Numbered from the stretch's first letter, positions 33,773 to 44,969 are shown. The stretch: DNA of 64,000 nt from Aphrophora alni (GCA_963513935.1 OY740772.1:106489797-106553796), one strand, 5' to 3'. Program-made: numbers and translations. Notes: generated by a model from the letters alone, not told the origin.

Positions 33773-34850
33773 CTACTTGTTTACAAAAGTACAATTGGTG
33801 AAAGTAGCATTTTTGTAGTCATAAATAGTTGTTCCTCCACTAGTAGTAGGCCTAGATGAAGAGGTTGTTGAAAGCTCCTGAAGTTTTGTCATTTGATGAA
33901 ATTGTAGAGTATTAGAAGGGCCTGCAGAACTTCCAAAAATCTTTTTTCCGGTAGCAACTTTGTTTGAGAGGGATTCTTCTAAATACCCTTCAGCCACTGT
34001 GGCACTCTTTCAGCCGCCATGCCGTTTTAATTGGGTAACATCCCCTCCAGCGTCAACTAGTATTGTTGCCGACGTACGTTTGAAACAGTGGCCCGTATAG
34101 AGGCTAAGCTTAGATAATTTCAAAAACTTTGCAATTTGAAAAGGCATTGTTGATATGGTGTTTATACCCACAGGTTGACTGTAACAAACACCGTTTGAAT
34201 ATCTTAGAAAAAGATATCTAGTAGGGGCATTTTTAGGCCTTAATTTCAAGTAATTTCTGATTATTTTCAAATAGTTTACTTAATCACCACCATCTTCATT
34301 GCATACGGCGTTTGTTACTTTTGGATTCAGGAACTTTTACAATGAGAACAGAAACTTTATCCTCTACTGACATTTTTGTTAGTTCGTCCACTCTACAAGC
34401 ACCAGACACCCCAAATATCAAAACGACCTTTCTTAGTAAATTTTCATTTTCTGGAGCTAACTTCAAAAAGTCATTTACTTCATTTCCAGTTAGTACTTTA
34501 GATTTTTTAGGTTTATAACCTAATGGTTGACGCTTTGAAAATGCTATAAGTTTTTTTAAAACACTAATACCAATATCATTCTTTACCTGGATAGTTGCCT
34601 TCAGCATTGAATATGTGCTCCAAAGAGTAGGAGATTGTAAAACTTTTGCCTTTTCTGAAAAGTACGCGAGAAAAATATTTTCAGAAATCTTGTTACCATT
34701 GTTAACCTTTAGCCATGACGAAAACAGTTCATACTGGCGTTCGTACTTTTTCTTTGATTTGACAGGAAGGAGATTTAGTACAACATTGTTAGCTTTTTCC
34801 GCTAATTTAGGCGGGGTGTTTGACAGGTTTTCATCCTCTGAACTGTGCAT
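33773..34850 (-). pseudogene. Crypton-like tyrosine recombinase relic
   Basis: Minus strand. The N-terminal 184-residue frame (34,850-34,296) has a core-binding region (KKYERQYELFSSWL..LAYFSEKAK) and the first catalytic Arg box GVSGACRVDELTKM. After a frameshift near 34,290 and a TAA, the frame resumes with YLKLRPK and YTGHCFKRTSATILVDAGGD, then QLKRHGG, a TGA where Trp is expected, and KSATVAEGYLEESLSNK, which carries the putative nucleophile Tyr; it ends at 33,773. Domain order and the GHxFRRTSAT..KRHGGW..VAEGY signature are those of insect Crypton-type elements. The second catalytic Arg appears as Lys. Inactive. Confidence 0.85.
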
Positions 34851-34869
34851 ATTTTAAAACTAACTACAC

Positions 34870-35600
34870 AAAATATAGCAGTAGTGCTAAACAACACATC
34901 AACACTGGTTAGAAGTTCTCACGTCAAAACTGAGGTTATTTATGAATAGTACAAATAACTTAAGTGTATTGTTGAGGAAACGGGATTGCCAACTTCAAAA
35001 CTCGGCAAACGAAAAATACTCTCCGTGTACATACACTGTCAATCATCTTCATGAATAATTACTTCCTTTTTCAACTTTAAAACGTTGTTTATTTATGTTA
35101 TTTTACATGTAAGAATTAATCTATAATTGTATATTATAAATCAATTCAAATGAACTTAACCTAAATTTCGTTTTGTTCTGTTGCCATTCGGAGTGAGCAA
35201 AGTAGTGGGCAAAGTGAAACTGTTGATAAATCAGCTGTTTTCCAAACTAATTTAAATAAACAAAATACCACTTTGTCAACTACTGTAGACAAAAGAACAT
35301 TAATCTTCTGGATAGAACCACATCCTCCCACAATGCAATGTATTTAAAATGTGCATTGCCATCTGTTGAATCTCAATCAGCAGTTGTTTTGTTAACACAC
35401 AACAATAAAACAATTTTTACGAACAGGATGTGTAAACAGACGTAATTTTGATTATTATAAAACACGAAATCTACACATCTTACACGAAGAGGGTTTGAAA
35501 TCAAAGCATACAACTGTCTGTCACTAAGTTTGTTGTTTTATGACCCATATCTCATCAGACAAAGACTGGAGACAGATACGCATCATTATTAAAAATTACA
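34870..35600. other. Flank of the recombinase relic
   Basis: Contains the inverted end-like strings at 35,193 and 35,280 but no coding sequence I can identify. Confidence 0.4.
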
Positions 35601-35619
35601 GTTCTTTATTTTTCAGCCG

Positions 35620-35940
35620 GAAATGAGGGACTTTTATCAACAGGATGGAACTCCGTTATGTAATATGGTCAAAGCAGATTCAGATCGAGATTTTCCTAAC
35701 CATTGGCAACAATTTCAACCACTGGCGTCCAAAATTTAAAGACTTGACTGTTTGCAATTTTTTCTTATGATACTTTTTGAACTAAAAGTTCTTTATCACC
35801 CAATATCAATAGATGATTAATTAATGAGGCTAATCGAAGAGGAATTACTGTTGATACCTCAGCAATTTAACAAAGCTCTTAATGACTCTTTTTTGTTTCG
35901 TTGCTATTATAATGGATATAGATTCGAATAAAGGTCAAAT
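35620..35940 (+). pseudogene. Mariner-like transposase C-terminal relic
   Basis: Plus strand reads FYQQDGTPLCNMVKADSDRD and FPNHWQQF, then in shifted frames LASK..RLDCLQFFL, FELKVLYHPISIDDL, RLIEEELLLIPQQFN and LNDSFLFRCYYNGYRFE. This follows FQQDGAPPH..FP.RWI..WP.RSPDL..FFLW..VY..P..DL, the C-terminal half of insect Tc1/mariner transposases. The QDG Asp (second catalytic residue) is kept; the SPDL block is degraded. Same broad group as the relics at 23.4 and 54.5 kb. Confidence 0.65.
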
Positions 35941-36429
35941 AAGGAACATTATTAATTTATTATTGTTATTTTTCTTTATTACGTTTTAAACATTTTCATA
36001 TTATCTAAAAATCAATAATTTGTAATGTTTATTCAAATCAAATTATTTTGGTGAAAACTTACCAATATTTTGTTATTCCGCCATTTTGCTTTGATTGGCC
36101 TTAAAAAAATAAACTCGAGGTTACTTTTTACATCTCTATATAACATAACTGTAAAGTGTTAGGTTTATAGAGTGTTCCAAATGTTCGGGGTATTAATTCG
36201 AAAATTGTGACATCTTCGTGGGTCACGCCGTAGAAATTGTTTCTAAATCTAACATAAATATTTTGGTTTCCATCAAGGCCAATTTTGTGTTTAAAACACG
36301 GGAAGTGTAAGTACTCCAAGCTTTTTAAAAGTGTTTTTACAACTTCTTGTTTTTAAGCACTCCAATAGATACATTAGATTATTGGGGTATTAGATCCTTG
36401 TTGTCAACCTAAGTTTATTATACATCCCA

Positions 36430-36700
36430 AAGACCTACTAGCATGACAAGCCAATGACTGTGCCTTCAATGAGACTTAGGAATTTTCAACCAATACTATT
36501 GGAATCATCTGGTTGGGAAGCCCTTCTTCTATCCCTTTATATTCAAGGACGATATTTAATAGTCTTATCAGAATGTTTACATAGCCTACAAACAGGTTCA
36601 CTATTAATGATACATAATGTTAGTAGATATTTCCCGAAGTGGCCGTGTCCAATGAGTAGTAACATAATGTTTCAGACAACCTCTACTTAACTTCACTAAC
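36430..36700 (-). pseudogene. LINE RNase H-distal C-terminal fragment
   Basis: Minus strand reads LLLIGHGHFGKYLLTLCIIN followed by SEPVCRLCKHSDKTIKYRP. This is the LTGHG.F..YL....I..SP.C..C zinc-binding tail that follows RNase H in many arthropod LINEs. The expected H..C pair that completes the site is lost to stops. Nothing else of the element is recognisable nearby. Confidence 0.65.
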
Positions 36701-37079
36701 CAGATGATAATTGGTTAATTATGTTTTGGGGCATGGGACACAAGATCCGTGTACGTCAACGTAGCTTATTGTACCCACTAGCAAGGATAGCTGATACCTG
36801 TACCCTTAATTAGGCTCAAGAGCTTCCGTCCTATATTAGCGTCGAAATCATCACCCCGTTCTAGAGGCCCAAATATGGCTCTTCTTTTAGGCCTACTTTT
36901 CATTTAAATAAACATTTAGAATGTCAAATTATCTTCTTTTTTTTTTTTACGGAAGGTATACCTTTTCATCATCATTTTCTTTCCAAATCTGAATTATTTA
37001 TTTCTTTTATTTTTTTAATTTTAAGCGTTTTGAAGTGAACACTTTATACAAACAATGTTATATATTAACACTCAGCTTG

Positions 37080-37331
37080 ACTTGTGAGATAGTATACTTG
37101 ATAGAATAAAACTTGAACACAAATTCTCACAAATAGTACGTTCATTTATTCAAACGCGTTTCAACTCTAAAGTCGCCATCATCACTGACAATAACGAAGC
37201 TATAACTGACGTTTAAAATTAAAAATTGTAGTTTTGTTATTGTAGTTCGTGCATCAGTAAAGATGTTGAAATGCTTTTGAATAAATAAACGTACTATTTG
37301 TGAGAATTTGTGTTCAAGTTTTATTCTATCA
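37080..37331. repeat. Inverted Penelope-type terminal pair
   Basis: Arms of about 53 bp at 37,098-37,150 and 37,277-37,331 (GATAGAATAAAACTTGAACA and complement). Just inside each arm lies a degraded hammerhead-like string facing outward: GTGATGATGGCGAC..GAGTTGAAACGCGTTTG on minus and CAGTAAAGATGTTGAAATGC on plus. Related to 17.1 kb by the AATTCTCACAAA segment. Confidence 0.6.
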
Positions 37332-37339
37332 AACAAAGA

Positions 37340-37850
37340 ACTTTGGAGAAAGTGTGATTTTTGTATGGGAACATTAGCCTATAAAGTAATCGCATGGTAG
37401 CATTTAAAGAAAACTTTAACAAAATAAGGAATAACGCCATATTTAGACGAGGGGACTAGTAGTGTTTGTCACTCGATTGTTTTATATAAAATGTAGAGCA
37501 ACCCCTCCCATCAACCCTAACTTAAAAGGGTACAAATATCAAACTATCGGTAACGTGTATTGTTTCACGAATTTTCAAATTGTAATCTCGTCTTTGGGAT
37601 AACATTTAAAGAACGTTTGTTTAGATGAAATTTAAAAAAGATTAATTACTCATACATTTTCAATGGAACAACGATGTTTTGGCAAAAAGCACAAGCAAAC
37701 AAAAATATTTCCACTCAAAGCCAACAATTAATTGCTATTGTTGTCATTAAAGTTTATTTTAATAGATTTCTATTGTTAGATTTATTTAGCATAGTTTTAT
37801 AGCCGCTTTATATTTCTTATAACTAAAAAGCGGAAAATCAATTATATATG
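37340..37850. other. AT-rich spacer
   Basis: Nothing recognised. Confidence 0.4.
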
Positions 37851-37854
37851 CTGT

Positions 37855-38060
37855 GATGAATACCCCCAACCAAAGAACAAAGACGGCCGTGCTGTCGAGT
37901 GAACGTTGTTATAGAGTGCGTCGCCGACGGCGCTTTGATTTGCAAAGAGATAGGATTTAGTGAGTGGGGCAAAGCTTTGTAGGGCGCCTTATTTAGCCCG
38001 GTATGCTAGACTTTTCTCCCCGCCACTCGGCCCGCATCACACTGCTCCTACATTAATTAG
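37855..38060. other. Local GC-rich, CpG-containing island
   Basis: About 200 bp clearly richer in G+C and CpG than its neighbours (AGTGCGTCGCCGACGGCGC, GGGCGCCTTATTTAGCCCGG). No open frame or terminal repeat is evident. It could be a promoter or first exon of a host gene, or a small foreign element; nothing in the flanks decides. Confidence 0.4.
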
Positions 38061-38494
38061 GACAAAATCCTTATTGCTTTCTCTTTGTAAGCCATGCAAC
38101 ATTTAAACAGTTAATACATTTTTAGTTAAACTTTTGATAAGTGTTGAATATTTAAAAAAAGAATTCTCATCACAAGACGAACATTTCTAATCGATATTTT
38201 TAATTTGCATTTAAAAATTATTATTATTTTACTTGGCTGGTATAAATAGTTATAATTTAAGTACGCTTATAAAACATTTTGATATACCATCTGCATGTTG
38301 TCGTATGCACGTGTATTACCCGCAAAAAATAACGTAAACATTTGACATTTCTTACAGACACTTGTGTATATATAATAGAAACAATTTAAAATTAAAACGG
38401 CTCAAATTAAAACATTCTAAATAGGATACATTTTTAGATTTTAATTTTGCATGTATCAATCCTAACTATTTACTGTAAAAAAACTTTCAGTGGC

Positions 38495-38705
38495 TGTTAT
38501 AACGAAGTCGGACCCGACAGTACCTAACTGGATCTACGCTTTTTTACGTAGTGTTGAGTTAAACTCCTTTACTATCGGGTCTCTCTTGACCAACTCTTGT
38601 CCCCTTCCAACCCTGACGCTATTATGAAATTTGAGAGCATTTTATTTTTTACTCTCTTTTTTATAAGGCGATGATAACTGAGAGGTTTTTCGTTTTTAAA
38701 CAGCG
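38495..38705 (+). repeat. Family A copy
   Basis: CTAACTGGATCTACGCTTTT, GGGTCTCTCTTGACCAACTC and GATGATAACTGAGAGGTTTT; collinear. Confidence 0.8.
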
Positions 38706-39041
38706 TTGGGGGGCAGTATAAAATAAGACATTTTGAGATCTTCTAATAAATTCAATATTAACCAAGTTGGACGGCTAAATTACAGCGAGTGAAACCCTCT
38801 CTAAGATATATACAAATTTTATGTTAGGATTTGCAAAGTGATAATTTTATCTCATGTTAAACAGATTTACATAAATATTAAATATTGTTGAGACGAAACT
38901 GTACAGGCTGCAGAGTTTAAAATCCAAAAACGTTTTCTAAAATTTTTTTCACTAGGTCTAAGTTTCAATTTTATTCGAAAAAACATGAAATTTGCATTTA
39001 CTGTCATATTTTTATGATAAAAAAATTAATTGTTTTTAAAG

Positions 39042-39295
39042 GCAAAAAACCTCTCTACCATCACCACCTTTATAAAAAAAAGGAAGGAAAGGAAAATAAA
39101 ATGAAGACTCCTTAACCCTCGAATAATTTAACAGCATCAATATCAGAAGAGAACAATAGTTGATCATAAGAAACCTGATAGGAAAGATGGAGGAGAGAGA
39201 TTAATTTAATTCTACGTGAAAAAGCTGTAAATCCAGCTAGGTACTTTCGGGATTGTCAAGTCCGTACTCACTATAGTAAGATCCTGAGGGTGGTT
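39042..39295 (-). repeat. Family A copy, reverse, near full length
   Basis: AAAAAACCTCTCTACCATCA through AACCTGATAGGAAAGATGG to TACTCACTATAGTAAGATCC. Forms an inverted pair with the copy 340 bp upstream. Confidence 0.8.
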
Positions 39296-39299
39296 TGTA

Positions 39300-39835
39300 C
39301 ATTTAGTACAACTGTCAAAATATTTGTTATAACGTAAGTCAAGTTCTGTCAATTCTATTCGACTGGAAATTTAAAATTGTATTTATTATTAGATTTTGAT
39401 GAAATTAAAATATTTTAGATACATAGTTAGCTTACATTTTAAAGTATGTTAAGACTATCAATTTTTAAAAGGTACAGGTTTCTTTTTATTCTACTTATGA
39501 ATGGATGTAGATGTCGTCAAGCGGTTTGTGTCACTTTTAACTATACTAGATGCAAAACTTCCCAAGTCGGGTATTTCTGAAGCGTTAGGAAACAATTGTC
39601 CTAGAGCAACGGACGTAAACCCTTTCCGAATTTGTCTCATTTTTGCATTTTTTTTTTTTTTTATTGTTGTCGTCAAAAACCATTTAAAAAATACCACAAA
39701 AGTGCCCTTGTAACGGTGGGCTACGACATTTTCTATGTAACAATATCTAAACTATTATTCCTCAGACACTAAGTTTTGCAATGAAACTATCCCCAACTTT
39801 GTAGGCTGAGGGGACGCGGGGGAGTTGTATACATG
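39300..39835. other. Spacer upstream of the Penelope-like element
   Basis: 39,700-39,815 has a diverged direct copy at 41,540-41,650 (shared CCTCAGACACTAAG), so the Penelope-like element is bracketed by ~110-bp direct repeats. Confidence 0.45.
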
Positions 39836-40931
39836 TATATATATATATATTCTACTTATATACAATTCATACAGAGCGAAGGTTTGGCTATGGGATCCCC
39901 ATTAAGTTCTCTACTTTCAGAAATATATCTTAACCATTTTGAAAATAACTTTTTGTTGACAAGCAACAATAAATACCACAACCGGATAGTATTTTACAAA
40001 AGATATGTAAATGATACATTTTTAATATTTAATGGAACAACCCGACAACTAGACATGTTGCATAATTACCTCAACAGTATAAACTCTAAAATACAGTTTA
40101 CAATGGAGAAAAATAATCATAGGATCAACTTTCTCGACTTAATGGTCATAAAACAGATAAATAATCTAAAATTTAAAGTATACAGAAAACCTACCACTAC
40201 TGATATAGTCATTCACGCTGACTCATATCACCCGTGGTCACAAAAAAATGGCTGCCTTTAATTCATTTATACACCGTTTGGTTACCACACCGATGGATGA
40301 ACCAGATTATTTTGAAGAAGTGCAAACCATCAAGCACATTGCAAATATGAATGGATATAGCACAACAATAGTTGATAGATTAATTCATAAGCGCTTAAAT
40401 AATAACAAAAATAAAGAAATCAAACAATTGAAATTCGTATCTGCTGAGTACACCAACATATTACCAAATTTTTTAAAAAACGTATTCAAGAAGCTTAATG
40501 TAACTGTATCTTTCAGGACTCACAACAATATAAAGAAAATATTGCAACCGAAAACCATAAAAAACATTGACAACTGTTCTGGTGTCTACAAACTAACATG
40601 CAGTGATTGTGATAAGTTTTATATTGGCCAAACTGGTAGAAAATTCAGGGACAGATTTAAGGAACACTTACCCAAAAATGATATTGCACAAAATAAGTCA
40701 AAATATGCATTACATTTGATTGATAGTGGACATGTGTATGATAATTTATCGACTAATTTAATCCCTCTGGATTTATGCAAAAAAGGTCGACTGATGAATG
40801 CTTTGGAGGAGTATGAGATTTATAAGGCCAACATAGAACATAATGATGCACTACTCAACGAACAATTATATTTCAAATCTAATAGCTTGTACAACACTGA
40901 TATATCAACATATGGATACAAAAAATCATGA
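39836..40931 (+). pseudogene. 5'-truncated Penelope-like element: RT C-part plus GIY-YIG endonuclease
   Basis: The frame starts inside the RT, directly after a (TA)n tract: SEGLAMGSPLSSLLSEIYL, then YKRYVNDTFLIF, NFLDLMVIKQINNLKF, VYRKPTTTDIVIHADSYHP. After a one-base change in an A7 run at 40,243-40,249, a 227-residue open frame continues (AAFNSFIHRLV..) to a GIY-YIG nuclease: GVYKLTCSDCDKFYIGQTGR with KFRDRFKEHL carrying the usual Arg and Glu. RT plus GIY-YIG is the hallmark of EN+ Penelope-like elements. Damage is small: the frameshift, and N for the first catalytic Asp in the expected YVDD. The N-terminal half of the RT is missing. The 3' terminal sequence follows at 41.1 kb. Confidence 0.9.
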
Positions 40932-41094
40932 TGCAAGAGATAACGGACATTCTCGTTTAGTTGACGATTGACCGCGGCAATGACAAGTAGTAGGCCTACC
41001 TACAATGTAACATTTTTATACAATTTTATTATGTAGTGCGATATTTTATGTTGTGTTTTGTGTGTATGTGTGTGTGCTTGTACTTTTTATTTTT

Positions 41095-41220
41095 GTTTGA
41101 CGTGCTCACATGTGAGTTAAATAATTTCACCTGAAGATGAGAACCTGTTCTCGAAACGCGTAGTGTAAACTACAACAAAAGTTGCATGACGGGAATACCA
41201 GGTATATGTATATATGTTTA
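41095..41220 (+). ncRNA. Penelope-like 3' terminal sequence with hammerhead-like motif
   Basis: Within 41,125-41,169: stem I TTTCAC pairing with GTGTAAA (one U-U mismatch), core CTGAAGA (41,131-41,137), one extra T, stem II GAGAAC/GTTCTC, core GAA, palindromic ACGCGT and A41162 as predicted cleavage nucleotide. GACGTGCTCACATGTGAGT just upstream recurs at 42.7 and 42.87 kb. Position 160-240 bp after the endonuclease stop fits a Penelope terminal repeat, where hammerheads are known. Confidence 0.65.
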
Positions 41221-42545
41221 TATAGGTATACTATATTTAGTTTCAACTATATTGCAACTGGAGACATAAACAATGAATATAACAATGCATGCTAAAAACA
41301 GCTGATTGAACCCAAATCGTCATACAGTGGCTGATTTATGACTGTTGCCAGAATTTGCGTTTTTAAAATAAAGTGTTTTTTAAACATAATGAAATAAAAT
41401 TTACATTTCATATTTTTTATTGCAAATAATGACAAAATTTTCTTTCGTTTAAAACAAATCGCATGGAACTCGATTGCGCAGAACTCCAGAAATAAACATT
41501 AAAACGGTTGTCGCTAAATAACGTTTAAAACCCATCAAAAGTTCCCTTGTGACCTTGGATTAGGTGACAGAATCACGTTCTATATGTACTATTTATCCTC
41601 AGACACTAAGCTTTCTAATAAGACCAACCACATCTCTGTAGGTTTCTTGGTAGCGAACATATTTAGGCTCTGTAGAATTGTATATAAGATGTTGAAACAA
41701 TCAAATTTTAGGGAGTTCAGGAATTCATTTTATCCAAAAACTTGTTATTATTTTTATTATATATTTATAAAGTTCAAAATGAAAATAGTTCCTGCGACAA
41801 AGTTGAAATATTCTAATGAAATTCAAAATGAAAAACGTCTGTGGTTGAACGGTTTGCATTGATACAGTAGTAATAGTTGTGTTTTAACTTATTTGTTAAA
41901 ACATTCAAATTTTAGGAATTCCTGAGTTCATGAATTTATTTGAAATATTTTTGCTGTATTCTCCTGTGTAAAAAATTTATATATTCTCAAATAAAGATTA
42001 AAACGAAAACTCTATACTGGTAATAAAGGAATGAAATGATTTTTATTTTCCACAGAATATCAAACAATACAAATACAAACAAAACCATTTTACACGATGA
42101 ACAAAAACTAACAATCTAACAAAACTCAATTAAAATAACTAAACAAAAGTGAATTAAAAATAAAAAGTATACTGTAAACAATAATAAAATCTAACATAAT
42201 CTTTACTAATATTTTTTAAACTACATGCTTCTTGAAATATATACATAAATACATAAGAGTATTTTTGAATATGTTCTTAAACGCATGTGGGAGTTATTTA
42301 TCATACACTCAGAGACACAGACGGACTGTCTATAATGAAAAGAAATAATAATGAAACAATACAATAATAACTTTAAATCAGAATTATTCACATATTAAAA
42401 CACTCTCATATAGAATATCAATTAAATTACCATCACTCGTCTTAAAACACTAATCTTCCAGTTGTTATTGGATGATTTTAGAGAAATATTCTACTGCCAG
42501 TGGGGGGGGGTCAATATTTAACAACTAAATAATGTATATTTATAA
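41221..42545. other. AT-rich spacer
   Basis: Holds the downstream direct repeat at 41,540-41,650. A 92-codon open frame at 41,584-41,862 begins inside it and is Phe/Lys/Tyr-rich; treated as chance. Confidence 0.4.
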
Positions 42546-42548
<3 letters not shown>

Positions 42549-42593
<45 letters not shown>

Positions 42594-42957
42594 GTTTCCG
42601 TCTTGCAAACTTCTTTTTGTAATGTAATACTACGCGCGTTTCAGGAACAAGTACCCATCTTCAGGTTTTATAAAATGTATATAAAATTTTTACTCCCATG
42701 TGAGCACGTCATAATTTAACACAAACAACACATACACACAAATCAAGCACGAATTATTGCACATATAATTAAAAAAACAAAGTATAAAATTTTTTAAATT
42801 TTTTAAAACAGTTGGCTTTATGCCATGTAGACATTGCACCGGTCACTAGTCGACTCTGTTAAATTATGACTTGCTCACATGTGAGTAAAAATTTTATATA
42901 AATTTTATAAAACCTGAAGATGGGAACTTGTTCCTGAAACGCGCGTAGTATTACACT

Positions 42958-43006
<49 letters not shown>
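42549..43006. mobile_element. Head-to-head Penelope-type termini between (TA)n tracts
   Basis: Two copies of the terminal sequence in inverted orientation. The left one (about 42,596-42,715, minus) and right one (about 42,862-42,960, plus) both have GTGAGCA.GTCA, AACCTGAAGATGGG, GTTCCTGAAACGCGCG and TAGTATTACA. In the right copy the hammerhead-like parts are core CTGAAGA (42,914-42,920), stem II GGGAAC/GTTCCT, GAA, ACGCGCGT and stem I TAAAAC/GTATTA. Stem II differs from the 41.1-kb copy with partial compensation. Each terminus abuts a long (TA)n tract (42,549-42,590; 42,959-43,006), consistent with insertion into TA repeats. Confidence 0.65.
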
Positions 43007-43009
<3 letters not shown>

Positions 43010-43010
<1 letters not shown>

Positions 43011-44125
43011 ATTATACATTATTTAGTTGTTAAACTATTTCAACTGGAGAAATAAAAATGAATCAATATTTAAGTTTAATTTTATAATGGAAAATATTAA
43101 AAGTAATGTATGTGAAATAAATCATCAGGATTTACTTCTATAACAAACAAACAAAACAAAAACAAACCAAGAAATGGTGAGAAAAATAGTTCACACACTC
43201 AACAGAAGTCATTTTAAATAACTGATCTGTTATCCGTGTACTGGAAAACAGTTTTCGTGAGCTAGACGCGTACTAGAAAGTAAATCATTTATAACACACA
43301 CACACACACATACACACACGCGCGCGCACATGTTTACTCAAATAATACACATTCTTATCAAGCGCATGCGCAAACTCACATACGTATAAAATCACATCAT
43401 GTACATCAACCATCTAGATTCTTCCCCGTATAACTTGATATATTTACAAATCAATCTTGACCAAGCAACTTTTAAAAGAACAGAAAAACAAAACAAAAAA
43501 TCACTCAACAATTTCAAAGAATTTGTCAACGTCGAAAGCAAAAGTAACTTTTTAAATTTATAACTTAAAGGGCATAACGTAATATTTTCTTTAGAAAAAT
43601 TTAGGACCCCAAAATAAGGATGTTTATAAATAAACAGTTTCCAAGTTTTTGAACTTCAAGAGTTCACCATACCTATAGGATGATCTAAAAACAAATTACC
43701 AATACTGTATATCTACATTGTATCATAAATGGTGGATTTTAAAATTGAAAACAAGTTGATAGGCGACATCATGATATTTATCCAAATCCATCACACTCAG
43801 AGTGGAACGTTATAACGTTAACTTCGACGGGACATAATTACTCGTCTCCTCCCATTTAATATAAGTTTACTATAGCTTCAATAGGCTATGTGAAAATAAT
43901 CCCACCTTAACATTGCAGTCTCAGTTTACAATTGCGTTATTTTATATGCTTTTTTTAATCTAATTTCGGTCTTTTAAGAATTTAAACATTTTTAAACAAT
44001 CTAAATGAAATTTACTTTACAAATTTAAATTTTATCTTTTTTCATATTTAATAATGAAAAAAAAAAAAAAAATCTTGTCATATAATCGTCTTATGAAAGA
44101 AAGGATACTCGATTCTTATAGCTCT
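43010..44125. other. AT-rich spacer with (CA)n/(CG)n
   Basis: An alternating purine-pyrimidine stretch (ACACAC.. then CGCGCGC) lies at 43,294-43,330. A poly-A run at 44,056-44,071. No genes seen. Confidence 0.4.
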
Positions 44126-44129
44126 CTAA

Positions 44130-44490
44130 TATTGTCAGGATCGGAAGAGAATGAAAGTTGGTCAAGAAAAAACAGCAGCTCACTTATAGCGAGTCGGGCT
44201 TGGGAATCCTGAAAGAACTTAGCTGGATTTTTCCTATCAGGTCTTTCTTGACCAACTTTTATTCTAGACTTTGACGTTATAAGGAGGTTACGGAGTCTGT
44301 GTTTTATGATGTTTCCTTGCTTTTTTTATATAAGGCGATGATGAACGAGAAGTTTTTTCTTTTAATCGAAAAAAGGGAGACCTGATACTAAAAATGAAAG
44401 AGAAAGATCTAACCCAAAACTAAAAGAGATAAGCTATAGATCCAGCTAGGATACTACAGGAAAGCCAAGGCATACTCACTATAAATGAGC
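44130..44490. repeat. Three abutting family A pieces in alternating orientation
   Basis: Reverse fragment 44,130-44,190 (CAGGATCGGAAGAGAATG), forward copy 44,190-44,370 (TAGCGAGTCGGGCTTGGGAA to GATGAACGAGAAGTTTTTTC), reverse fragment 44,372-44,490 (GAGACCTGATACTAAAAATG to TACTCACTATAAATGAG). Confidence 0.7.
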
Positions 44491-44499
44491 CCGTATGTG

Positions 44500-44965
44500 A
44501 TAATAGGCGTAGGCTACGTTTATGTGCTGCTTAAATGTGTTTTAATTATCTTAGGTTTTGGCAAGAAACAAGGATACAAGATTCATGTCTCGATTCCATC
44601 CTTTGGGTATTAAACAACATAATATAAACAAATATTATGTTTGCCAGTATAAAAAGTTGGCAACCAACAAAATAAGCTGTCTTGCGGTAAATTTCATGGA
44701 GATGACACAAGGTTGGCAATCCTTCCTGCTGAAACAATTAATAAACAACAAGGCTGTGTGCCGTTGCTTATATAGAGAAAACTTAAAAATAACCTAGCCC
44801 TGACTCAGACAGTTTTTTTTGGAATAAGTTTATTTTCGTTGTTAACTTCAAATTAATTATTTAAGGTAAAAATGTTGAATTAGTTTCACTTTAAGTATGC
44901 TACGAGATTATTCGAATGGCAACCCTGTTTGTATAATTATCATTGAAAGTTGTTAAACACATACG
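44500..44965. other. Spacer with overlapping open frames, unassigned
   Basis: 44,558-44,797 (+) and 44,546-44,737 (-) are open on both strands. The plus product is basic with several Cys and follows a possible splice acceptor (ATTATCTTAG, 44,543-44,552). No domain recognised. Confidence 0.25.
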
Positions 44966-44969
44966 TAAC

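Noticed and set aside
41584..41862. 92-codon open frame as a gene
   Set aside because: It starts inside a duplicated non-coding segment, has low-complexity composition and no motif.
43294..43330. CA/CG tract as a regulatory element
   Set aside because: Simple alternating microsatellite; nothing nearby to regulate.
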